This document shows positions 35,246 to 45,633 of a DNA stretch of 64,000 nucleotides, piece after piece. A model generated the notes under the pieces. That model ran no database searches. It worked only from the letters and a program-made list of their open reading frames with translations, and was not told where the DNA came from. Within the stretch, counting starts at the first letter, position 1. Each line of letters opens with the position of its first letter. The position numbers were made by a program, and so were the translations under genes. This stretch comes from Cristatella mucedo (Eukaryota; Bryozoa; Phylactolaemata; Cristatellidae), in the NCBI GenBank assembly GCA_009760855.2, contig WPIO01000014.1:3026001-3090000 (forward strand), in the 5' to 3' direction.

Positions 35246-37039
35246 CGTTTGTTCGACTTTGCTAGAAAGGTGTTCCCACAAAGCAGAATGATGGACGTGT
35301 CGCTGTGGGGAGGGGCAAGAAAAAACGCTTTCTCGAAAGTTGTCTATTTTGAGACACGAGGTTAACTTCGTGCTATCATGCCAGTTAGTCATTGGCATAC
35401 TGCTCCGGGCCGCCATGCTATTGTGAATATGGTGCGTTTGTCGAAGCTGCCTGCATGATTGGTTTGTTCTCCGAGATTGTGCTCATTTGGTCAACGGTAT
35501 TTTAGTTACTTTCCCGAAACATAAGGCCGCCTTCATAAAACGATTACATGTACCTGCCTATTGCTGAACTGTAGACCTAAAGCATTTTGAGGCAGTCGAC
35601 TACGAGCAACTTAGCTCAGCTGAGTTACGAATGTACGTCCGTCTGTACATTTGCAGTCCTTCGACGACTACATGGTTGTTACAATTTCTAGTTTTCTGTA
35701 GTGCAGTCAAGACACTGGGTGGCTTTTGATGCTCACCTAATACATCCAATCAAGTTTGGTTCCATTAAAACTCGCGAGACTATTGTCACTGGGCGAAGCT
35801 TGGTCTTTGTCGAGCTGCACCGATAGACCGCATTCCTCACCCTACCTTTTTTGCATTGTTCTTGCTTCACTCAAGCCTGTATTTTTTTTAGCCACTGACT
35901 GATGATTGAATTCCTAGAAGCACGGCATCTTGCAGATTATTTACCCGGTATTCACTGGCGTCCTTGATTTCAGGTTAATGGGCAAAAAAAACTAACTGTT
36001 GGTGCTTTTAGGCAAATGTATATTTCATTGTGAGCGAGTTACCGGAGAAAGTATGATCTCTAACTGGCCTCGTGCTCAATTCAAGACGACTGTGTGGTAT
36101 GTGGGCAGGCAGCACTGAACTTGCTACAGAATGCTTAGCAGACCACCAACGGACGGAGACCCGACATCAATATGATACAATCCATCACAGAAGTGTGGCA
36201 ACTGGTAACAGCTGTATATGGGCTCGGAAGGCTGCAACTTTGAGAATACGCCCTGGTTACTGCCCGTGATGAAAATGGTCAAGTAGCTGAGAGGCAATGC
36301 TGACAAGCAGGCGGTTCATGCAGCCAAGCCCTCACTGCTCGAGAAAGCCGTGAGCTGGCAGCAAGAAGGCGCGACCTGGCAGTAAATTGCTACTGCTAGA
36401 CGACGAACTACATTCCAGCATTGGCATTATGCTGTGGCCTGGCTGGAAATTTCTACCGGTAGTGATCGCAGTTGCAACAGTAAAGTGGCCAAGGCAGGTA
36501 ATGCAATGTCGTAGCCTGACTTCATCATTCACATTAGCTGTGGGTTTAATGCGTTTGGTGCAGTTTTGATCGTGGCTAAAGACAAAGCAGTCGCCTAACG
36601 ATGAAGGGGACCGGCGGTTCGATCGACAAACGTTGATCTACATTTCTGTATTGTTCACCTTAAAGGATTTTGCAAAGGGCGGCCAGACTCATATTGGGCA
36701 ACTTTGATGCTTCCTTTATTTTTTGAAAGCTGAATTCCTGCCAGTCGGACCCGAAACAGATTTATAAGATGGTAAACTATTTACGAGCCAATGCTGAGAG
36801 GTATGACTCTCCAGATATTAACGGATCGGCCTAAAAGTTTACAGCCTTTACTGAAAAAATTCGGGGCTACATAAAGCTCCCTCTGACTAAAATTGACAAA
36901 ATGACAAAAATTAAAATAATATAATAAAAATAACAATGACAGCAATTGTGGAATCACAATCTGTGACCTTACTTAAAAGGTTTTCCGAGGTTTCTGCATG
37001 CGATGTGACTACCTTATTAAGGTTTAGCAAAAAGAGCTG
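35246..37039. other. 3' flank of DDX52, no gene seen
   Basis: No AATAAA close to the stop; an ATTAAA lies near 35764. A perfect box B-like GGCGGTTCGATC near 36612 hints at another tRNA-derived repeat. Otherwise unassigned. Confidence 0.4.
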
Positions 37040-37860
37040 AAGACCTCATACCTGTGGTCTTCACTGGCAGACCAACTTGCCCTACCATAACCGATTTGTA
37101 ATGCTTCTGTGGTTAAAGGGGTCGTCCCCAAGTCCTTCAAATCGGCAATCGTTAGACCCATACTTGAAAAACCTGGATTAGATACAGAGGTCCTTGCTAA
37201 CCATCGCCCAGTTTCCCTTCCTTTCTTGTCAAAGATTCTTGAAAAAATTGTTGCTAAGCAGCTGGTTGAACATATTTAAAAGAATGAAATGTCAGAAATA
37301 TTTCAATCAGGGTTCAAGAGGCTGCACTCCACGAAAACTGCTCTCCATGTTGACAATGACATTCTACGTGGCAACGATAACGGAAATGTCCCTGCCCTAG
37401 ATCTGCCAGTTGCCTTCGATACCATTATTCACGGATTTTCTACTTAAACGATTGAGAAAAACGATCGAAATCGCAGACGAGGCACACTGGCATGGTTTAA
37501 ATCGTACTTGTCTGATCGTGTTCAATCCGTGCCGTGTGAAGGTCAGGTCTCACACACGAAACGGGTCACCTGTGGAGTCCCTCAGGGGTCCATCCTCGGT
37601 CCCTTGTTGTTCTCTATTTATACTCAACCTCTAGGAAAAGTGATTAAGGACAATGAAATAGGATATCACTTTTATGCTCTGTATTTGTCATTCAAACCGT
37701 CGGAATGTGCTGCAGCAACTGAGAAACTGAATGCTTTCCTTGCTAATATTTGATCATGGATGTCGGAAAACTTCTTTAAACTAAATGACGATAAAACAGA
37801 ACTGCTTCTCATAGGACACCCGAAGCGTGTGGCTGGATTAAAAGACGTGGCTCTTCTGTA
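37040..37860 (+). mobile_element. Non-LTR reverse transcriptase domain fragment
   Basis: Broken plus-strand frames encode [56 protein letters not shown] and ENFFKLNDDKTELLLIG. These are RT motifs 1-2, the GVPQGS block and the post-YADD region of a CR1/L2-type element. A stop and frameshifts are present; YADD is degraded to YAL. This is the most 5' LINE coding sequence in the window. Confidence 0.9.
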
Positions 37861-38589
37861 GCCGAGTTCCGGGGATCTGAGACTAATTCCCGCCCAGCCC
37901 CTCCATACTCCGGCCACGCTCGCCAAGTTGCTGAGGCTTAGCGAGCGTAAGACGAGCGGCCGTCAGGTTGGACCTCTTTATAATATCGCATGCGCCAACA
38001 ACAACAGGGGAACTAAATAAGTGTACATGGAGGGACCTGTGCACAGTAAACTATAGGGGCGGAAGATGGTGACGCCAGTGTGAACGAACATGTTAGTTGG
38101 TCAGTCGGCTTCCGAAGTCCCGCCACTGTACCGACTCCGTTCCAACAGTACGAGCATACACCATAAAAGATCTAGCTAAGAAACTGCTTGGCTAGTTAGA
38201 GTCGACGTCCACCACAATCGAGAGCTTCCGCCGAAAGTCAACTCGCGGGGGGGGGGGGCCACTAACATGCTATACGGGAAGCGAGGGAAATACAAGTCAC
38301 AACAGCGAGCGCATTATCCAGCTCCGCTCGGGCATTAGGTACTCCTTGAGCACCCAAAGTGAATTCAACTGCTATCTAGGGAAAACTTTACCCGTACTAG
38401 ACATGAAGCATGTCAACTAATTGGAGATACCAAGTAAAGCGTCAGCACTCGTGAGCGAACTAAATTGCTTCTTTTATAGCGTATATAAAGTGCCTAGAAA
38501 GGATAGTAGACCTAGCTAGTTTGATCTCTGTGGTTTGATCTTTTTGATATTGTGTGCATATTCAGAGGAGAGACCGTAATCTAGAATGC

Positions 38590-39253
38590 CTACTAGTGTA
38601 CTATTTTAACGTTGCACCAGTCACGATACAACATCAACATTGTCCCATGCATTTGTGACGTCCCGTTTGCACTTCTGGAAATCAATACTTATAGGTCTTC
38701 CGGCTTGTGCAATAAGTTGCCTAATCTAAAACTCTGAAGCCAGACTTGTATGTCGTGAGTGTTGCAGTTGCCCGTGAAGCCACTTTTCGTTAACCTGCAC
38801 TGGTGTTTAATCAAGCAGCGCATTGAATTTAAGTTTTTCACTCACTTTTAGGTAGATTTATTGATTCTCTTGATCAAACTTACCTATAGAAAATACTCTC
38901 CACCAGGTCAGGCGTCGTACAACCCGCTCTTTGGACTAGGTCGAATAGCTGTGCCTCAAGCCCACCTCCAATCGTATGAAGAATGTGCACTTTAGTTCGC
39001 ATGTCCCCAAGGCACGGAAATCCCTCCCGAATGATATCACAATGTTCCAACTTGACGTTTAAGCAGAAGCTAAATAAGCCTTTTTTCCTGAATCGTTGCA
39101 TGATATATGCCAATAATTCTTCGTGTGCTTAGGCTTGCTGACACTGTGCACATCACCACTAACCCAATCGACGAGCTCCCTTTTTATTAAAACTAAGATC
39201 ATTAGAATGCAATTTAGTTCTCTGGTGGCTCCATACGAATGTAGTATTATTAT
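38590..39253 (+). mobile_element. LINE B 3' fragment
   Basis: The order CATGCATTTGTGACG, CTTCCGGCTTGTGCAATAAG, TGTCGTGAGTGTTGCAGTTG, CACTCACTTTTAGGTAG, GGCTTGCTGACACTGTGCAC and ATGTAGTATTATTATTG matches other plus-strand LINE B copies down to the (ATT)n tail. Confidence 0.78.
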
Positions 39254-39598
39254 TGTTGTGAGCGTGAGTATTGCTAAACAGCAAACGGCTTGGAACACTC
39301 GGAATTCAACCGAACTCAACAACGTTTAATAGCCAACTCGAAGTTCCACAGACGTTCATGTTAACTGGAGCTTCCAGTAGTCCGAGGGCTCAGGAACGCT
39401 GCGCTCCGATTGGATAGCGTTGATGCTAATGCCTAGCAGTAGGAACGCTGCGATCCGATTGGCTAGCGTTGATGCTAATGCCTAGCAGCAGGAACGCTGC
39501 CATCCGATCGGCTAGTCAAGGTCGGGAGGGCCCTCCCGCCTAGTACCAGCAGACATTTGGGCGCAGAGCTGTTGTAGGCTGGGGTATGCATTATCACA
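39254..39598 (-). mobile_element. LTR-like repeat with internal 49-bp tandem units
   Basis: The reverse complement runs from TGTGATAATGCATACCCC to CGCTCACAACA and matches the 1466-1763 unit. It is longer because it holds a 49-bp unit (CAGGAACGCTGCG...GCCTAGCAG) at 39391-39439 and 39440-39488, plus a partial third at 39489-39515. It abuts the (ATT)n tail of a LINE B fragment. Confidence 0.65.
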
Positions 39599-40188
39599 TC
39601 GAGATCTCAAAAAGTGCCGCTGCCTAGCTAACGAAAGAAGCTTTCAGAATTTCAATTTGGCTCAAACACGGGTTTCAGGATACCCAGCAAACACCACGCA
39701 GTTTCGAAAGAGGCAAGCTACATGTTGGACTCGGACAGATTGCATGCACTTACACACCACTGGGCGGACAGATCGGCCACCGACAAAATCTTGCCTGCTT
39801 CCTTGAGAAATTTCTAATAAGAAAATAAGCAATGAGAAAAGCATTATTGAAGCACAAGTGAATGGCATTAGATTCGACCGCCAAATGGCATCGAAATCCT
39901 GAATACCTGGAGCTGTAACAACCGTCAATGCTTTTAGCAGTGCTATCAAGTGCTGGTTTTTCCGCAAGATTTTGCATGCGAACTCGCGAAATGTGACAGT
40001 CACCAGCGAAATTCGAGAGATTGATAAAAGACAACAGCTTCGCTCTCTACAAAGAGGCTCATCCACAACTTGCCTCCCTATAATGCATTTATCTTCGAGC
40101 AGGAAGGGCACCGTAGTTTAACAAATGAAAAATATTAACTGAGCAATCTCGTGTTCGAATCTTATTCCAGAACTTGTTGGAGAATTAC

Positions 40189-40480
40189 TGTGGTTTTTGT
40201 TTATGTAGACCGCAGTCGGTGACAGCACCTAAATGTTGTTATCTGCCAGTACTAGGCTGGGTGGCCCTCCCGGCCACCGGTTAGGCAATCGGAGCGCAGC
40301 TAGGCGTTGGCAACGGCGCCAACAAATGAGAGCGCAGCGTTCCGGTACCGCAGAGGACAGAAGGGGGCGACGTTTGCGTGCGGTAGTGCTTCCGCCGGCT
40401 GTGAGTGTGGAGGAAATAAACTGGTGGTGTTCCTCGTTGGCTAGCGTGCTGTGCCGCTCGCGACGACAATTTAGACTACA
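40189..40480 (+). mobile_element. Solo LTR (TGT...ACA, 5-bp target duplication)
   Basis: The 292-bp unit begins TGTGGTTTTTG and ends TTTAGACTACA. It is flanked by ATTAC at 40184-40188 and 40481-40485. An AATAAA signal lies near the 3' end. The paralogous position in copy 2 (53236-53240) has a single GTACT and no insert, which proves the insertion and its borders. The centre (CCAGTACTAGGCTGG) is shared with LTR-like units at 1466 and 39254. Confidence 0.88.
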
Positions 40481-40534
40481 ATTACATAGCGCATTTACCA
40501 GCTAGCACTGTGGGAATGAAAATTTGTTCGAGCA

Positions 40535-41315
40535 GAATTTCAAAAGCTTCATTCAGAAGACTGCCTCTACAGCTAGCCATCACATCCGATCTCTATCCAA
40601 GATTAGAAGCTGTCTCCCACAGTGGCTTGTAAACAATTTAACTAGCTCTTTAGTTCTGTCTCGGCTTGATTATTGTAATTCCCTTTTGGCTGGGCTACCA
40701 AAGAAAGCTATTGTGCCACTACAGCGGACTATGAATATGGCTGCAAGGCTGGTCTTCAAGTCCCAGCGGTTTGAGCACGTGTCACCTTTGCTGGAGGAGC
40801 TAGGATGGTTGCCTGTTGAGCATAGGATACGGAGCAAAGTTCTTACGCTGACCCACAAGGCCCGCCACGGCTTGGCTCCTTCATACCTAGCTGAACTGCT
40901 GCATCAGTTTCAGCCTGTTCGCGCCCTCAGGTCCTGTGTGGACAATAAATTAGCTGTCCCATTCCTCCGCTTAAAGACTGTTGGCAACAGAAGCTTTAGC
41001 TCTGCAGGTCCTAGACTGTGGAACTTGCTTCCACAATTCTTACGCAACGACATCTACTCTCCTACTGCCGACTATGGCACATCTTTTTTCAGCGGTCCTG
41101 AACTGCTACTTCTATGCTACTCACTACCTCAACTGCTCTCCTGATTCTGCTATGCTTCCCACTTTCTCTTTGTTGCGTGAGACGAAGGCTGTTGGCTACC
41201 GAATGCGTACCGAAAGCCGCTTAGGCTGTGAGTGCGCTATACAAAACTCTCCTGCGTAACACCCACATGGTCTTTATGACTTTGTGGAGTTACTGACGGA
41301 GATACATTACATTAC
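40535..41315 (+). mobile_element. LINE A insertion in aminotransferase copy 1
   Basis: A 780-bp 5'-truncated LINE A with the longest open LINE frame here (from SFIQKTASTASHHIRSL through LSRLDYCNSLLAGLPKK to SYLAELLHQF). It ends ACATTACATTACA. Copy 2 lacks it at 53183-53190, so its borders are defined by an empty site. No target duplication longer than about 3 bp is visible. Confidence 0.93.
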
Positions 41316-42460
41316 AATGTCGGCATCACACGCTAAGCCCTAATCAAGTTAAAAACCTGCCAATTGATATTGCACCCGGTTTGAAAAACTGCATGAAGCT
41401 TATGCATTGTTGGTTGAGCTTAAGTGGCTCCAAAATCTTTTTCATTGCTATTTCTGGAAAAATCCGCCCCCTTACTTATGTGTTCGACGCTTACCCGTTA
41501 CAAATTTGATCCATATCATAGAAAATATGATCGGTATATGCTACGTGCGTTGTTGACTATCTGAAGGTTACCAAAAAAGCGTGTCTGAATGAGCCTGTAG
41601 AAATGACCAGATTGCTGCGACGAGGTTCCATTTGACTTGCTCGAGAAGTACTGCTCTGATATGAAGCCACTGTTGGGATCATTTCGGCGAATATGCAAGA
41701 GGGCGAAGGCCGCAATGCAGAGATAGGTGCGGCCAACAGAGTGTCCAACGTGATTACAATTCTGGTTACTCACCTTAAATAAACTAGATGATTGTCGAAC
41801 CTTTATCACTTGTTTAAGGCCTTCTGATGACTTCCCAAAATTTAAATGTCTCAGGCTTAGGGGTGTCGGTGCAGCTCGCCTATGCTTCCATTCACCTGTT
41901 GTGACGTTCACCGTGTACTAAAAGTAAAAGAAACTGAAATCATGTTTTGGAAAAAGTGTATTACTTCAACTCAGTATTATATCAACATGTGCTTCCATAT
42001 TTTTTGAGGACTGTTTCTGAAATCAAAAAATATCTTATTCCTTCTCTGACCAAAGACTTAGTTAACGAGATTCGTTGACAACTGCAAATTAGTTCGAAGA
42101 GCAGGAAGCTTTGTCGACGAAAAGTCAATGACTCGTACCTGTGGCAGCAGGCGTCAACCGTGCTGGGCAATCGTGGTCACAGCTTCCAGAATGAACTGAA
42201 ACTCCAGCTCGGTAATGAAGCAGGCAAAGCTGAGCCTCACAAATCCTGGCCTACAAGATGACAGACACCCAGTCTGAGAGTCCTGCCTTGCATCTCGCAT
42301 CGACGATATGCTGAGAGCGAGTGTGGTTGCCCCACATGACAAGCAAACGGAGTGAACTAGGGTTCAGTGATAAATGCGTACCTCATTACATTCATAGCCG
42401 GCAATTAACCCTCGAAATCTTCACCAATACACCTGCAAATACGAAAACCCAAATATCTCC

Positions 42461-42482
42461 TCTCTCTCTGTCTCTGTCTCTG

Positions 42483-42520
<38 letters not shown>
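42461..42520. repeat. TC/TCTCTG microsatellite at duplication breakpoint
   Basis: About 60 bp of CT-rich repeat lying exactly where homology between copy 1 and copy 2 stops. Confidence 0.93.
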
Positions 42521-42523
<3 letters not shown>

Positions 42524-43153
42524 AGACACTGCATGTGTGCTGAAAGGAAGCACGATCATATGGTTAGCAATTGTTTGCGAAATGTCAAGGATAACATGGA
42601 TAGAGGCGACATGCACAGGATCAGCCTGCAAAGGTGGTTAGTGGCAGCATGCAGTCATGCAGTGTCATCATGCATTAGCACAGAAAAAAAATCACAGGGA
42701 CCCACTAAATGTTGTGACAAATCGGTGCATTTTTAGTTTTTCTGTAAATGTCAAGTCGGGGAATGTCGTGACATCAGTTGAAAGTGAGTTCCGGGCTTTT
42801 CGGAGCATACAAACTAAAGGCATGGTCTGTACAGGATTTAAGGTTCGTAAGAGGTATGGCTTAGAGGTTTGATTCAGAAAAGCTGGCGGTACGTCAATAC
42901 GCTGCTTGATTGGAACCCAGTGAAGTCCACAAGAAATGGTGCGATGTGGCAGCTGCGAGGCTCGCGGCAGACAAGCCTATCTGCCGATTTTTGCACCAAC
43001 TGTAAGCGCCTGATTGCACATGCTGGTAGAACAGCAAGTAGTGAGTTGCAGAAATCGAGACGGTATGTTACAAATGCATGGATCAATTTTTCGTAGTATC
43101 CTTGCCTAAGAAAACCCGAATTTAAGCAATGTTGCGTTGCTGAAAGTAGGCAT

Positions 43154-43218
43154 ACTTGACTGTGGAGCTGAAGTGATCTTCTAGTCACGAGAGGATCACT
43201 TCAGCTCCACAGTCAAGT
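43154..43218. repeat. Palindrome abutting the SPIN left end
   Basis: Positions 43154-43178 and 43194-43218 are perfect 25-bp reverse complements. The central bases continue the symmetry with two mismatches, so the palindrome is nearly loopless, about 33 bp per arm centred near 43186. The left arm is original LINE B sequence plus the target duplication; the right arm is its inverted copy, placed between the duplication and the transposon end. Confidence 0.9.
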
Positions 43219-43404
43219 CTGTGGTTCTCAACCTTCCTAATGCCGCTATCTTTTAATACAGTTCCCCATGTTGTGGCGACCCCTTACCATAAAATTATTG
43301 TATGAAAAATGTGGAAATGCGTGTTTTCCTATGGTTTAGGCGACCCCTACGAAAGGGTCGTTCGTCCCCTAAAGGGGTCGCGACCCACAGATTGAGAACT
43401 GCAG
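43219..43404 (+). mobile_element. SPIN-like hAT nonautonomous DNA transposon
   Basis: The 186-bp unit starts CTGTGGTTCTCAACCTTCC and ends in the near-inverted TTGAGAACTGCAG. Inside are GTTGTGGCGACCCC, ACCATAAAATTATT, TAGGCGACCCC and GGGGTCGCGACCCACAG, all recalled landmarks of the SPIN (SPace INvaders) short elements. TTCTAGTG follows it and TTCTAGTC lies left of it inside a palindrome, fitting an 8-bp hAT target duplication. It interrupts the reverse transcriptase region of a minus-strand LINE B copy: the LINE frame rejoins across it as ...LALEDHFSS. Family assignment is by memory of the consensus; it should be confirmed by search. Confidence 0.85.
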
Positions 43405-43800
43405 TTCTAGTGCAAGGTCACTTTGATATAATAGGTGTCGTGTTGCACATAGATTTCGTGCAGATGCAGCAGGAGATGTGCTGACACAGTCAATTTTGAA
43501 CGTTAAGATTTCTAAATTCGGAGTTACGCTTGGTTTTCCCATAATTAATCAGTTGGTTTTGTCGTCATTTAATTTGAGAAAATTTGCTGCCATCCATGTG
43601 CGGATTGCCATACATGTAACCAGGGTGCATAGAGAATTCGACGTGCTTGAGGGCTGGGAGTGATCAAAGCGAAGGTACAACTTAATGTCATCTGCGTACA
43701 AGTAACAGCCTAGATTATGCTTGGAAATTACACCGGCAAGAGGGCGAGTATACAGTGTGAAGAGAAACAGACCGAGCACGGCGCCCTGATGTACCCCATA

Positions 43801-45633
43801 CTACAGTGATTACTCAACGACCTTATTCTGTTATATCAATACTTTGACGCCTCTCTTTGAGATGGGACTTAAGCCATTGTAGTGCAGCGCCAGTGTTGCC
43901 CAGGGGAGATGAAAGGCGCTCGTGAAGGACTTGCAATCGATAGTATCGCACGCTGCCGAAAGATCAAGCAAAGCAGACAGTAAAGTCCGTCAAAATCGGC
44001 TTGGGGTTGAGAAGTTTCACAGTTTTGACAAGAGTTTTAAAATATTTTAAATAGATTAACGTGTCAATATATATGTATCAGTTTCGTGAGCTCTAATGCT
44101 GAAGCCGCTTATTGTGATAGCGAAGCTGTAACGCAAGTAAACTTCTAAACAATTAAAGTAGATGTCAGAATTGAGCTTTTTTTACTTGAACAAAGTGGCA
44201 CTACGTTTTACCTTTTACGGCCAGCTCATCTTTTCAGGTCACCAGACGATGTAATCTGCTGCTAAGGTCTCCGTTCATCTCCATAGATAATTTCAGCAAA
44301 GTTGAAGACACGCATTTTAATTTAGTTAAAAGGTTTTTGAAAACATTTAGATGCAAAAGCAAATGATTAAAATTCTCTACATCGATGATGCAGCTCCTAT
44401 GAATAAGGAGGCCACTCATTTACTTGGGTCGGCACGATTCCGTACACTGCCGTGTTTCCTAACATTAACAGGCGGAGACAGATCGTAGATGACAGCTAAT
44501 ACTATTTCACGCAATCGTCGCAATTTTCGGCAGCTTTAGCTGTAAGTGTATTTTCCGTCATAAATGGTGTGTCGTCACTAATAAGATGACGTAATCGACT
44601 CGACCAAGTACCTTGAGATTGTACAGTTGCCAGTACGGTAGCAATCACAGAAGGAACTCTACTCACGAGGTCAAGACAAGTTGAATTTAAAAAAACTCGA
44701 TTATGGCTTACAAAGGTATGCTACATTTAAGGCTTATTTAGCAGTATCACTTTGATAACATTTATACTGACCAATGCAGTAGATCGTTACCAACAGTATA
44801 ACATGTAAACTGCTTCAGATAATGCATCTACTTGAATATTATACATTAGTTATTTAAAAACATTGTACAGATAAATAAGTATCAGATATCTTTGAAAGGT
44901 AGGAAATTTAAAAGACCGCAGGGGTCGCTCACTTAAGAACTAAGGTAAATGCACAGACTTTTGAAATGCAAAGCCTCAGTTTTGAGGAAGGCAAAGTGCT
45001 CAAATGATTGAAAGCCGTATTTTTCGACTGCAATTGTAAACACGGCCGGAGACATTTTTTTAGCTCTACTAGTAATTGGTTGCATACTTTCTATACTAAC
45101 GGCAAGATTCAAGCAAATGCGTTATAATACTCAAATAAGTGCTCGCTAGACGCACTTAAAAATGTTTTTAGCCAATGTCTGTACTCTAACAAAGACTGTC
45201 TTTTTTATAAATTCTAATTAGCTAAGCTGTGAATTCAAATTTTAAATTCCCCAATCAAAGTTCTTGGTTTATTGCTCGACCAAGATGTCCATCAACTGGA
45301 AATTTGCCTTAGTTGTTTTTCATAAGGGCACTTGTTACACTGCAATTTCAGTCTGTGCAGAATGACGCATCAAGCAGATTGCGAGAGTGAGGTGAGAAAA
45401 AACTTCTTAACACAGATGCCTGAGAAGACCATGTTATAACCTTGCAGCGATGACCTGACGCAGCACATTATCAAAGAGTCTAAAAAATATAAGACAAGTC
45501 ACTATTTTACAGCAATTAAATACATAATAGGAAGAGAATAAAACCAACTGCTTTGCAAGGCCATCAAACATAGTCTTCTTTCCCTAACACACCAGGCACC
45601 TTAGATGATTTTATTTCTGTCCTTTGCTTGCAG
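43801..45633. other. Upstream region of aminotransferase copy 2
   Basis: AT-rich, no recognised repeat beyond the LINE B edge at 43800. The missing start exon of copy 2 should lie here or further left, but no ATG exon with a compatible donor could be singled out. Confidence 0.4.

Larger units (their letters stand above)
39735..42455 (-). pseudogene. Broken inverted partial copy of the class V aminotransferase gene (copy 1)
   Basis: The minus strand repeats the 52037-53700 part of copy 2, introns included, at high identity. Exon equivalents: 42432-42382, 42250-42139, 41917-41774 and one near 39815-39760. It is dead: an in-frame TAA lies at 42415-42417, a Trp codon has become TGA at 42154-42156, and the final exon and the whole 5' half are absent. 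Because introns are kept, it arose by DNA duplication, not retrotransposition. It was later hit by a solo LTR (40189-40480) and a LINE A fragment (40535-41315), both absent at the matching positions of copy 2. Its 5' edge abuts a TC-rich microsatellite at 42461. Confidence 0.9.
42533..43800 (-). mobile_element. LINE B copy with RT YADD motif, interrupted by SPIN
   Basis: The minus strand encodes GVHQGAVLGLFLFTLYTRP, then YLYADDIKLYLRF (YADD catalytic motif), WMAANFLKLNDDK and, past the SPIN insert, YRLDFCNSLLAVLPACAIRR. The 3' untranslated part follows to 42533. Frames are broken. Excluding SPIN and its palindrome, it is the longest continuous LINE B piece here. Confidence 0.9.
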
